From Nesterenkonia populi (GTDB taxonomy: Bacteria > Actinomycetota > Actinomycetes > Actinomycetales > Micrococcaceae): a stretch of 64,000 nt of DNA. The stretch lies in contig NZ_VOIL01000001.1 of NCBI RefSeq assembly GCF_007994735.1, positions 2,294,001-2,358,000 of the forward strand. The letters are read 5' to 3'. This document shows, piece by piece, positions 46,298 through 54,584 of the stretch (positions within the stretch are counted from its first letter, which is position 1; every line of letters starts with the position of its first letter). The translations under genes and the position numbers were made by a program. Below the pieces are notes generated by a model that saw nothing but the letters and a program-made list of their open reading frames with translations, was not told the origin of the DNA and did not search any database.

Positions 46298-47311
46298 ATG
46301 AGAAACTCCGAGATCCCCACCCAGAGCAGCGCCATTCCCTTCCGCCTCTCCGACCGCCCCTTGGGGGTGGTGGTCGGATTCGACGGCTCCGAGCAGGCCA
46401 AGCTTGCCCTGCACTACGGTGCCCGAGCAGCCCAGCGGCGCAACGCTCCGCTGACCGTGGTCCACGCGTACAAGCTGCCGTCCCACATCTATACGACCCT
46501 GCCGGCCATCCCGGAGGTCCCTGAGGACGCCGTCACCCGGCAGGCTGCCGAGAAGACCCTCGACCAGGCGCGCGACTACCTCGACGAATATCCCGGCGAG
46601 GTCACCTACCGGACGGATCACGGCGACGCAGCCGGCATCCTGGTCACCCTCTCCGAGTCCGCGCACCTGATCGTGCTCGGCGGGCGCGGCCGCGGCGGGT
46701 TCCTGGGCCGCATCCTCGGATCGGTCTCCTCAGCAGTGCCGGGCCATGCCAAGGCTCCCACCGTGGTGGTGCCCAAGAGCTATGCGGCCGCCGTCGCCGA
46801 TGCCGACGACCCCTTCGCCCCGGTGAAGGACGAGGAGGCTCCCGTGGTGGTGGGCCTGGACGGCTCGAGCCAGTCCCGGGTGGCCGCCCTGCAGGCAGCA
46901 GAGGCCGCCGACTCCCGCAGCACCCGGCTTCACCTGCTGCTGACCCTGCCGCCCCTGGGCGACACTCTCGAGTGGTACCCAGGCGTGGGGCCCAGCGACA
47001 ACAGCGCCGTACGGCGTCGCGTCGACGAGCTCAAGGCCCACATGGAGCGGGAGGCCGAATGGCTGGGCGGCCACTACCCCAACCTGCGGATCACCACCGG
47101 CGTGGAGTCCGGTACGCCGGTGGGCACGCTCGCCCTCGCCAGCGAGAAGGCGCAGCTGACCGTTGTCGGCACCCGCGGCCGGGGTGCGGTCGCCAGCGCC
47201 CTGATGGGCTCCACATCCCGCGGCGTGCTCCTGTCAGCCCACGGACCGGTGATGGTCGTGCCGGACCTTGAGGATGAGCGGGTCGCCGACCAGCCCACGT
47301 CGACCGTCTGA
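46298..47311 (+). CDS. Universal stress protein with two UspA domains
   Basis: 337 residues, two Usp domains (about 15-165 and 180-328). The first carries GGRGRGGFLGRILGS, the second VGTRGRGAVASALMGSTS, both ATP-binding G-2x-G-9x-G-(S/T) motifs. Actinobacterial tandem Usps respond to hypoxia, starvation or redox change. ATG at 46298 with AAGGAGG upstream. The palindrome 104 bases before it is shared with the sdh operon. Confidence 0.93.
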   Translation: MRNSEIPTQSSAIPFRLSDRPLGVVVGFDGSEQAKLALHYGARAAQRRNAPLTVVHAYKLPSHIYTTLPAIPEVPEDAVTRQAAEKTLDQARDYLDEYPGEVTYRTDHGDAAGILVTLSESAHLIVLGGRGRGGFLGRILGSVSSAVPGHAKAPTVVVPKSYAAAVADADDPFAPVKDEEAPVVVGLDGSSQSRVAALQAAEAADSRSTRLHLLLTLPPLGDTLEWYPGVGPSDNSAVRRRVDELKAHMEREAEWLGGHYPNLRITTGVESGTPVGTLALASEKAQLTVVGTRGRGAVASALMGSTSRGVLLSAHGPVMVVPDLEDERVADQPTSTV

Positions 47312-47392
47312 ACGGACGGTCGCCCCGCGGAGCGGAGCGCCGCGCGGATGAGCTAAGATAGTTCACCGCGCGGCGCATTCGCATGCGCGCAC

Positions 47393-47468
47393 GCCTCCAT
47401 AGCTCAGCTGGTAGAGCATTCCACTCGTAATGGAAAGGTCACCGGTTCAAATCCGGTTGGAGGCTCCA
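47393..47468 (+). tRNA. tRNA-Thr(CGU)
   Basis: 76 nt with encoded CCA. Acceptor GCCTCCA pairs with TGGAGGC, D-arm GCTCAGCTGGTAGAGC, anticodon stem TTCCA/TGGAA with loop CTCGTAA (anticodon CGT at 47426-47428), T-arm ACCGGTTCAAATCCGGT. All stems are intact. Accessory genes follow at once, as is common at tRNA integration sites. Confidence 0.97.
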
Positions 47469-47596
47469 TACACAAGAGCCGTAGATCCCCGTCATAACAA
47501 GGGAGCGGAGCGTTTCGGCCTTATAACCTTCATGTCGCATGCGGCTCGGGTGTTGCCGAAGGTGTTGCCTTCAATGTGACGACGCTATGACTGCCT

Positions 47597-48007
47597 ATGG
47601 GTGGTCTACGCGCAATATTTCGGTTGCAGCCGGCGCTCCACATTGCGCCGGACGAGGACCAGCAGGCCATCCCAAAGGTGCTTTATCAGCAGATGCTCTC
47701 GGCGCATCAGGCCACCTACGGGGAGGCCCCGAGTGTGAAGATGCGGGGTTACCTGCGGAGGCAGGCTGAGGCGATGGTGCGTGATTTGGGGATGCGGCGG
47801 AGCCTGGGTGCTCAGGCTGAAGACAAGGTGGACACCGGCGAGTACATGGCCCGGCCGGTCGAAGAGGCGTGGGAGGAGGAGCGGCGCCGCCGTGGTGTGG
47901 GTCGACTCCGTCATTACGCCAGCAGGCGTGCCGCCGACGGAAACGTCGTCGTCCTAGAATCAGGGCGGTCCGCAACATACGAAAAGAGGCCCCCACCACC
48001 AGCGTGA
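47597..48007 (+). CDS. Hypothetical 136-residue basic protein
   Basis: Follows the tRNA-Thr gene. The middle (YQQMLSAHQATYGEAP, MRGYLRRQAEAMVRDLGM, EEAWEEERRRRGVG) is helical and charged; no family recognised. No clear ribosome site precedes the ATG at 47597. The stop lies in the loop of a hairpin. A mobile-element origin is possible; it may also be a chance frame. Confidence 0.4.
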   Translation: MGGLRAIFRLQPALHIAPDEDQQAIPKVLYQQMLSAHQATYGEAPSVKMRGYLRRQAEAMVRDLGMRRSLGAQAEDKVDTGEYMARPVEEAWEEERRRRGVGRLRHYASRRAADGNVVVLESGRSATYEKRPPPPA

Positions 48008-48024
48008 GCCAGTGATGGGGGCCT
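47987..48024. terminator. 9-bp hairpin at the end of the hypothetical gene
   Basis: AGGCCCCCA pairs with TGGGGGCCT, with further CAC/GTG pairing inside. The stop of the hypothetical gene is in the loop. Confidence 0.5.
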
Positions 48025-48063
48025 GAAACGTCGGATCAACGGCACTAGACACAAAGAATGCGC

Positions 48064-48089
48064 CCCCACCCAGCCGAAACCAGGTGGGG
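48064..48089. terminator. Second G/C hairpin in the accessory region
   Basis: CCCCACC (48064-48070) and GGTGGGG (48083-48089), 12-base loop. It lies 119 bases beyond the stop of the leftward gene at 48209 and 39 bases after the previous hairpin. Terminator role is inferred. Confidence 0.35.
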
Positions 48090-48208
48090 ATGTTCCCAGG
48101 ATCAGCGCCCAGGTTTGCGACAAGATCACCGGTAGCCCGGGCCACCACGTAGCGTCCACACATAGGCCAAGAGTAGTGCCGGCATGGTTCAAGGACGAGG
48201 CGAGGAGT

Positions 48209-48871
48209 TTACGAGCTCTCAGCAAGCCACAGTGCGTGCTCGAAGTGGCTCAGGCTCTCCGCTCCGCGGGGATTCGCCTGCCAAGCGGCGTTGACGAGAG
48301 ATACAACCTCATTGGTGGGCATCTTCCGGGTCTCGTCGTCATAAGCATGTCGAGCAACGAACCGAGTGAGGAGCGTGTCCGCTTTGATGCCCGGGACCCC
48401 TAGATTCATCACGAAGTAGTCGAAGGTCACTCGGCCTAGGCCGTGCACCTGCACGTACGCTCCCTGTAGTTCATCGAGCCGCTCAGTTGTGAACTCCGCG
48501 GAGCTCCGAACACTGGGGTCCAGGGCCATGAAATTGTGCGCTGCCTCGATTACACACTCGCTCTTGTAACGCTGGCTAGTCTTGCCGTTGCCCATAATGC
48601 CGCGCAGGCGCTCTTCACCGAGGTCAATGAGCGCGGCAAGATCATTCGCGACTTCCGAGTGCCGGGCTTTAAGATCCTTCACCCGGTTCAGGACACCGCG
48701 CTCCGGGTGCTCCGAATCGTACGTCGCCTGTATGGAGTAGACGGCATCAACGAGTGCCACACTGATTTCACCGGGCCAGCCGCCCCTATATGCCTGGAAG
48801 AACTCATCATCGAGTTCTGCTATGGCATCAAGCAAAGCATCCATACGCGGTTCCGCCGCAGTCTCTGTCAT
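48209..48871 (-). CDS. Hypothetical protein with HhH-like C-terminal segment
   Basis: 220 residues, acidic N-terminal half, predicted mostly helical. The segment VHGLGRVTFDYFVMNLGVPGI, followed by KADTLLTRFV, resembles the helix-hairpin-helix part of DNA glycosylase-like folds, but catalytic residues are not identifiable. The ATG at 48871 (MTETAAEP) is six bases after TACGAT, suggesting a leaderless start; an ATG at 48886 is the alternative. Isolated gene between two tRNAs; a DNA-related accessory function is a guess. Confidence 0.7.
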   Translation of the reverse strand: MTETAAEPRMDALLDAIAELDDEFFQAYRGGWPGEISVALVDAVYSIQATYDSEHPERGVLNRVKDLKARHSEVANDLAALIDLGEERLRGIMGNGKTSQRYKSECVIEAAHNFMALDPSVRSSAEFTTERLDELQGAYVQVHGLGRVTFDYFVMNLGVPGIKADTLLTRFVARHAYDDETRKMPTNEVVSLVNAAWQANPRGAESLSHFEHALWLAESS

Positions 48872-49430
48872 AGCAGAATCGTACATTCAGGCAGTGACAC
48901 GGATTACGCCGTGGATAGACTCACCCTCATGCTCCGGTTCCAGTGAAGGAGGTGTGGGAGCACGAGTGCAAGGGGGTCCCGGAGCCACAGCGCCGCTGGC
49001 GTCAGGTGCAGATCCTGCGGTCCAAGCCGTTGCCGCTTGGTGGCTACCGGCAGATGACGCGTTCATGTGAACGCAGTATCCGCATCCCAGGATTGGTGGG
49101 TTCGACGTGGGACCTGCAGGACTCCTTAAGAGTGCTCATTCAGGCGTCCCACGATTTTAGGAACCGTAAAAAATGACTCTATAAAATGCAAAAAGCCGCC
49201 CCACCCAGACCTATGTCCAGATGGGGCGACTTCTTGATAGCCTGCGCGCAAGGTAGCCGAGCATAGGGTGTTCGACCTGGCTACTCCCCCACGATTGCGG
49301 GGATGCAGGCCATCGCGCAGTTACTGATGGGCCTGTTCGTCGACCTCGTTACATGCCCTGCTCGGTGCCCTGGCCCATGAGCTTGCTGCCTGGCTGCTCA
49401 GATGGACAAGCCTCCCACGGAGCTCCCGGC
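48872..49430. other. 560-bp accessory stretch without a supported gene
   Basis: Contains a 77-codon rightward frame (48943-49176) rich in Arg and Gln that could be a gene fragment, with GAAGGAGGT nearby but no matching start. Besides the terminator at 49190 I see no other feature. Confidence 0.4.
49190..49232 (-). terminator. Intrinsic terminator with U-tract
   Basis: On the minus strand AAGTCGCCCCA pairs (one mismatch) with TGGGGCGGCTT, followed by TTTTTGC. It would end leftward transcription from the lipoprotein gene at 49431. Confidence 0.7.
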
Positions 49431-49949
49431 CTAGCGGCCTTCGCTGAGGTCGACAACGTCGCGGTCGCCTACGGGTTCTTCAAGCTCGACGTCGATGGCC
49501 CCGAAGAAGGCATCAGCTGTGCACATTTCCACGCCTTCACGCATGCCGCTGATCACGGCGACGGCCACCTCGTCCTCGGTCTCCTCCACTTCGTACTGCA
49601 GCCCGTTACAATTTGGGTTGCCCATGACGACGGAGAACCGGACGACGTTGTCGTCGATTTCCTCATAGTCTGCCCACTCCACATAATGCAGTGACGAGAG
49701 CTCTTCGACAGGCTCTTGCACCTCGCCCTGAGGCCACTCCTCCCCAGGCATCTCCTCTGTACTATCCCGATGACTGCCTGTCGAGTCGGTGTTGTCATGT
49801 GTCGGGGAGGCTTCGGGCTCGGGTGTTGTGGTGTCTTCCGCTCCCGGCGTTGAGGAATCCGCTTCTGCTCCACCGCATGCAGTGAGCACGAGTATTCCTG
49901 CCCCAACTGCACTGACTGTTGTACGTAGCAGAGGCCTTGAAGTACTCAT
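49431..49949 (-). CDS. Acidic lipoprotein of unknown function
   Basis: 172 residues. Signal peptide with lipobox LVLTAC, a Thr/Pro/Glu-rich linker to about residue 80, then a compact domain with NPNCNGLQYEVEETEDEVAV and a second Cys in VEMCTAD; the two cysteines probably pair. Similar small domains are frequent in actinobacterial lipoproteins. ATG at 49949 (MSTSRPLL); a longer start at 49979 is possible. Confidence 0.75.
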   Translation of the reverse strand: MSTSRPLLRTTVSAVGAGILVLTACGGAEADSSTPGAEDTTTPEPEASPTHDNTDSTGSHRDSTEEMPGEEWPQGEVQEPVEELSSLHYVEWADYEEIDDNVVRFSVVMGNPNCNGLQYEVEETEDEVAVAVISGMREGVEMCTADAFFGAIDVELEEPVGDRDVVDLSEGR

Positions 49950-50013
49950 CTCTCCACGGTAACGCGATGAGACCCGCATCCCAATGGAAATCGATGGAGG
50001 CTCCCCCTCACCT

Positions 50014-50454
50014 TCAGTCGAGGGCGCTCTCTGCCTCATTCAGGCAGTCCAGCACCTGATCGGCGCGCCGCTGCACGGCGGGGACGTCAGAGTGGTGAAG
50101 CCTGACCATTGCCTCTGCCTCGGCTGTGGTCGCCACATGGTTTGCCGCCCGAGAGAGCGCGGCGTGGAGGTCGCGCGCCTCGCCGGGGATCTGCAGAGAC
50201 TCACCCGGCCAGCGCTCGTTGGCCCTGCGGCACAGCTCATAGACAGCGGGCAGCTGGTCTGCCAGCTGGTCTCCGATGACGACGAGCTGGTTGTGCACGG
50301 CGTCATCCTCCACCCCGGCGAGAATCTGGTGGTAACGATCCAGGCCGCGCTCGAAGCGGTCGTGGGCCCGACGCCAGAGTCCGGCGCCGAGGTCCTTCTC
50401 CTTGCGGCGGGCTTGGCGACGGCCGGCGAGCAGTCCGGGCGGGATGATCTTCAT
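50014..50454 (-). CDS. Hypothetical helical protein
   Basis: 146 residues. After a basic N-terminus (GRRQARRKEKDLG) the chain is almost wholly helical, with no TM segment. Start ATG at 50454 (MKIIPPGLL). No family recognised; composition matches the host, so it need not be acquired. Confidence 0.7.
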   Translation of the reverse strand: MKIIPPGLLAGRRQARRKEKDLGAGLWRRAHDRFERGLDRYHQILAGVEDDAVHNQLVVIGDQLADQLPAVYELCRRANERWPGESLQIPGEARDLHAALSRAANHVATTAEAEAMVRLHHSDVPAVQRRADQVLDCLNEAESALD

Positions 50455-50507
50455 AACGGCTGAGAGTCTATATGTCGCGTATAGTGGTGCGCTGGCGTTC
50501 ACGCCGT

Positions 50508-50595
50508 GGTGCGGTGTCCGAGCGGCCGAAGGAGACGGTCTTGAAAACCGTTGGGCGGCAACCCCGTCCCGTGGGTTCGAATCCCACCCGCACCG
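50508..50595 (+). tRNA. tRNA-Ser(UGA)
   Basis: 88 nt, type II tRNA with a long variable arm. Acceptor GGTGCGG/CCGCACC, anticodon stem ACGGT/ACCGT with loop CTTGAAA (TGA at 50542-50544), T-arm GTGGGTTCGAATCCCAC. CCA is not encoded. Confidence 0.97.
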
Positions 50596-50612
50596 CTCTT
50601 CTGCCTTGGGCC

Positions 50613-51461
50613 CTACGACTGGTCTTTGAAGACCGTGAGGAAGCGATGGGCCTCCTCCTCGGTCAGCGGGGAGTTGGCGGCGAGGAGGTTGGCGGCCTCG
50701 TCCACATGGTCGTCACGCAGCAGCGCATAGAGCTGATCATGCACCCAGGGCTCCAGGTCCTCATGGGAGAGGGTGATCTTCTCCTCACCGCGCTGAACCT
50801 CAAGGTGGAACCCCGCCGGCTCATCCTCCTGCTCCTGCGCAGTCCAGTCATCCGGGATGGTCAGCTCCGCGTCCGGGTCGAAGCCCGACTCGCGCATCAG
50901 CTCACGGGCCCGAGCGTCCACATCCTCATCCTCAGGCTGCGCCGGCGTCCCGCCCGGGATATCAGGGATGTTCTGCTCGTTCTCCCCGATGATCTCCCCG
51001 GTGTTCGGGTCCGCCTCAGCCAGCGGCCCCTCATCGTTCAGGGCCTCCTCCTCGAACGGGCTGACCTCGGCGTCGTCGCGGACCGCGTCGATGGAGTCCT
51101 CCAGGTACTCCTCCTCCACCGACTCATCATCCAGCGGAAGCTCCTCGTCCAGCCGCAGCTGGGACGGGGACGGCTGCGGGTACTCGTTCAGCGCATGGAT
51201 GGCCAGCACCGCATCACGCAGCCCCACCCCGGTGAACTCCTTGTACGCAGCCATCGCCTCGCGCCCGCTCCCGCCGGCGATGTGCTTGTACACGGCCTTG
51301 TGCTGGTCGTCGGACAGCGCCAGCGCAGCCTCGCGGGCGGCGCGCGGAGTGATCTCCTGCTGGAGCTTCTGAGCCACCTTGGGCGCCTGCCGCTGCGCGA
51401 ACAGGCGAAGGCCAAGAAAGATCAGTACGCCGAGGACCAGGAGGAGCACAATTTCTGGCAT
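50613..51461 (-). CDS. Membrane-anchored acidic protein of unknown function
   Basis: 282 residues. One N-terminal TM (IVLLLVLGVLIFLGLRLF) followed by a cytoplasmic region: a helical domain (about 30-95) with VYKHIAGGSGREAMAAYKEF, a long disordered acidic middle (about 100-195), and a helical C-terminus with two similar segments. No family recognised. The stop lies 17 bases beyond the convergent tRNA-Ser gene. Confidence 0.8.
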   Translation of the reverse strand: MPEIVLLLVLGVLIFLGLRLFAQRQAPKVAQKLQQEITPRAAREAALALSDDQHKAVYKHIAGGSGREAMAAYKEFTGVGLRDAVLAIHALNEYPQPSPSQLRLDEELPLDDESVEEEYLEDSIDAVRDDAEVSPFEEEALNDEGPLAEADPNTGEIIGENEQNIPDIPGGTPAQPEDEDVDARARELMRESGFDPDAELTIPDDWTAQEQEDEPAGFHLEVQRGEEKITLSHEDLEPWVHDQLYALLRDDHVDEAANLLAANSPLTEEEAHRFLTVFKDQS

Positions 51462-51516
51462 TCCTCCATTCTACGCGCGCACCCCTCCCCTGTGCCGGTG
51501 CGCCTAAGATGGGCGG

Positions 51517-52917
51517 GTGAGCATCGATCTGAGCGAATCCTTCAAGGCCTACGACGTCCGCGGTCTCGTGGGAGAGACCATCACCGCCGAGTCCGTCCGC
51601 GCCGTCGGCGCCGGGTTCGTCGACGCCCTGCGACTGGCCGGCCAGCGGGTGCTGGTCGGCGGGGATATGCGCTCCACATCAGCCGAGTTCATCGAGGCGT
51701 TCACCGAGGGCGCCACCGCTCGCGGCGCCAACGTGACCCAGCTGGGCCTGATCTCCACCGACATGCTCTACTTCGCCTGCGGCAGGCTCAACGCTCCCGG
51801 CGTGGTCTTCACCGCATCCCACAACCCCGCCGGGTACAACGGCATGAAGATGGCCAAGGCAGGCGCAGTCCCCATCGGCGCGGACACCGGCCTGGAGGAC
51901 ATCCGTGTGGTCGCCCAGGCCCACCTCGACACCGGCGAGCTCCCCGTGCTGGGCGAACCCACCGCGGTCGACGCAGAGAACCTCCTCACCGACTACGCCG
52001 CCTACCTGCGCGAGCTGGTCGACCTCACCGGAATCCGCCCTCTGAAGGTCGTGGTCGATGCGGCCAACGGCATGGCGGGCCTGACCACCCCGGTGGTGCT
52101 TGGGGACGAGAAGCTCAGCTCTCTGCCGCTGGAGATCACCCCGATGTACTTCGAGCTCGACGGCACCTTCCCCAACCATCCCGCCAACCCGCTGGAGCCG
52201 GAGAACCTCCGTGATCTGCAGAAGGCCGTGGTGGAGCACGGCGCGGACATCGGGCTTGCCTTCGACGGCGACGCCGACCGGTGCTTCGTCATCGACGAGA
52301 GGGGCGAGCCCGTCTCTCCCTCGGCGGTGACCGCGCTGGTGGCCCGCCGGGAGCTCGCCCGCGCCAGGGCCTCCGGGGAGGCGGAGCCTGCCATTGTGCA
52401 CAACCTCATCACCTCCAAGGCTGTGCCCGAGCTGGTCGAGGCCGAGGGCGGACGGGCTGTGGAGACCCGCGTGGGGCACAGCTTCATCAAAGCCGTCATG
52501 GCCTCTGAGGCTGCGGTCTTCGGCGGAGAGCATTCCGCCCACTACTACTTCCGGGACTTCTGGAACGCCGACACCGGGATGCTGGCAGCCATGCATGTGC
52601 TGGCCGCCCTCGGCGAGCAGGAGCAGCCGCTCAGCGAGCTGGCCCGGGAGTTCAGCCCCTATTTCGCCTCCGGGGAGATCAACTCTGAGGTGGAGGACAA
52701 GGAGGGCGCGATGGCCGGGGCGGAGGCCGCCTTCGAGGCCCGCGACGTGGTCCTGGACCGGATGGACGGGCTGCGTGTGCAGGCCAGCGACGGCACCTGG
52801 TGGTTCAACCTGCGCCCCTCCAACACCGAGCCGTTCCTGCGGTTCAACGGCGAGGCGAAGACCAGGGATCAGATGGAGGCCGTGCGTGACGAGGTGCTCG
52901 GCCTCGTGCGCGGCTGA
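51517..52917 (+). CDS. manB: Phosphomannomutase/phosphoglucomutase
   Basis: Converts mannose-6-phosphate to mannose-1-phosphate for ManC. 466 residues: KAYDVRG start, phospho-Ser in TASHNPAGYNGMK, metal loop FDGDADRCF, sugar loop GGEHSAHYYFRDF and phosphate loop RPSNTEPFLR. GTG at 51517 is six bases after TAAGAT, a leaderless configuration. Confidence 0.96.
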   Translation: MSIDLSESFKAYDVRGLVGETITAESVRAVGAGFVDALRLAGQRVLVGGDMRSTSAEFIEAFTEGATARGANVTQLGLISTDMLYFACGRLNAPGVVFTASHNPAGYNGMKMAKAGAVPIGADTGLEDIRVVAQAHLDTGELPVLGEPTAVDAENLLTDYAAYLRELVDLTGIRPLKVVVDAANGMAGLTTPVVLGDEKLSSLPLEITPMYFELDGTFPNHPANPLEPENLRDLQKAVVEHGADIGLAFDGDADRCFVIDERGEPVSPSAVTALVARRELARARASGEAEPAIVHNLITSKAVPELVEAEGGRAVETRVGHSFIKAVMASEAAVFGGEHSAHYYFRDFWNADTGMLAAMHVLAALGEQEQPLSELAREFSPYFASGEINSEVEDKEGAMAGAEAAFEARDVVLDRMDGLRVQASDGTWWFNLRPSNTEPFLRFNGEAKTRDQMEAVRDEVLGLVRG

Positions 52918-53205
52918 GCCGCCGTCAGCCTTCAGCACCTCCTGAACCGTCCAGGAAACATGCTGTTCACACAAATACTCAATAAGTGGACATTAAAAAT
53001 TAATCCACCTTCTTGCTTATCAGCAGAGTGGTGTGCACATCTGAACCTTGGCACCGATTCTCCTGCCGCTATGGCACCAGGCGCAGCTATTATTCGTGCA
53101 GATGCACTGCGCAGAGCATCCGAACCTGTTCGTGGACCATTGATTCCCGCCCCCGGCACGCTTAGGTTCATCCCATCACTCACGCACTGAAGGAATGAGC
53201 CCCGC

Positions 53206-54582
53206 ATGAACCTCTACCGGCGCCTCGATGCCCACCTGCAGAAGCACTCCGAGACCGGAGACCCGGTTCCCGGAAGCCTCGGGGGCGGGCGCATCTTCAT
53301 GATCTGGCTGGCCGCGAACCTCGTGGTCACCACGATGCTCACAGGCACCCTCTTCGTCCCCGGCGTCGACTACTCCACCGCAGCCCTCAGCATCATCGCC
53401 GGCACCCTCCTGGGCGCGATCGTGCTGATCACCGTGGGCTCCATCGGCACCCGCACGGGCCTGGCCACCATGGCGCTCACCCGTGCCCCGTTCGGGCTGC
53501 GAGGATCGATGCTCCCGGTGGCCGCGAACATCATCATCCTCATGGGCTGGTCCTGGGTGCAGGCGATGCTCGCCGGCATCACCGTGGACCACCTGATCTC
53601 CGCCTACACGGAGGCAGCGTCGAACCCCATCCTGTGGTCGGTGATCTGCCAGAGCATCGTGGTCGCCCTCGCGATCTTCGGGCACCAGGGCATCGCGAAG
53701 GTGGAGCCCTGGCTGGCGGTGCTCATCCTGGGACTGATGGCCTACGTGTTCTACACGGCGCTGTCCTCCTTCGGGATCGCCGACTTTGAGGCGCTGCCGA
53801 CAGACCAAGCCCTCGGGCTCGACGGCGTGGCGGTCCTCGACATCGTCATCTACACCGCCATCTCCTGGACCGTGCTCTCCGCCGACCTGAACCGGTTCGC
53901 GCGCTCTCCCAAGGCCGGTGCAGCCGGCGCGGGCCTTGGCTACACGACGTCGACCACCCTTGCGATGCTCATGGGCCTCACAGGGATCTCCTACTTCCTC
54001 GCCGGCGGGGAGGAAGCCGCCGAGTTCGACCCCACCCCCTTCGTCGACAGCTTCGGCACTGTGGTGGCGCTGGTCATCTTCCTGTCAGTGATGGCGACCA
54101 ACACGATGGTCGTCTACGGGATGACCACCTCCGCAGTCACCTCCCACACCGGCCGGCACCTGCGGCTGCGATTCCTGCCCACTGCCCTCACCCTCGGCGC
54201 AATCAGCGTGATCGGCTCCACCTGGATGGCTCTGCTGGACGCCTTCGCGGACTTTCTGGCGCTGATCGGGGCCTTCTTCATCCCCGTGTTCGCGATCATG
54301 ATCGTGGACTACTTCATCATCCGCCGCCTCTCCTACGGCCGGGACATCCTGAGCTCCCACGGCGGCGCCTACTGGTTCACCAACGGGGTCAACTGGCCGG
54401 CCATGGTGGTCTGGGCCATCGGCGCGGCAGCCACCTACGTGTGGGGCTACCTCTGGATTCCGCCGGCGGTGGGCTCAGCGATCCCCGCATTCCTTCTCTC
54501 CGCGGGCCTCTACCTGGCGCTCTCCTGGAAGCGCCGCGGGGCCCGTCAGGAGTCCGGCGCCGCGCTGGAGGGGTCCCGCTGA
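53206..54582 (+). CDS. NCS1-family permease (cytosine permease-like)
   Basis: First gene of the catabolic operon. 458 residues, about 12 TM segments, NCS1 features such as FIWLAAN-like MIWLAANLVVTT, the SWVQAMLAGI helix and FFIPVFAIMIVDYFIIRR. Best known members carry cytosine or purines; here the context suggests arginine-derived or guanidino compounds. ATG at 53206 after AAGGA. The 288 bases upstream are AT-rich and hold the likely promoter. Confidence 0.88.
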   Translation: MNLYRRLDAHLQKHSETGDPVPGSLGGGRIFMIWLAANLVVTTMLTGTLFVPGVDYSTAALSIIAGTLLGAIVLITVGSIGTRTGLATMALTRAPFGLRGSMLPVAANIIILMGWSWVQAMLAGITVDHLISAYTEAASNPILWSVICQSIVVALAIFGHQGIAKVEPWLAVLILGLMAYVFYTALSSFGIADFEALPTDQALGLDGVAVLDIVIYTAISWTVLSADLNRFARSPKAGAAGAGLGYTTSTTLAMLMGLTGISYFLAGGEEAAEFDPTPFVDSFGTVVALVIFLSVMATNTMVVYGMTTSAVTSHTGRHLRLRFLPTALTLGAISVIGSTWMALLDAFADFLALIGAFFIPVFAIMIVDYFIIRRLSYGRDILSSHGGAYWFTNGVNWPAMVVWAIGAAATYVWGYLWIPPAVGSAIPAFLLSAGLYLALSWKRRGARQESGAALEGSR

Positions 54583-54584
54583 GC

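Noticed and set aside
47529..47578. Peptide ending RVLPKVLPSM after tRNA-Thr as an integrase C-terminus
   Set aside because: Only 15 residues in frame and no integrase motifs; cannot be supported.
47469..50507. Duplicate of the tRNA-Thr 3' end as attR
   Set aside because: I searched for the T-arm and acceptor sequence and found no second copy in the interval.
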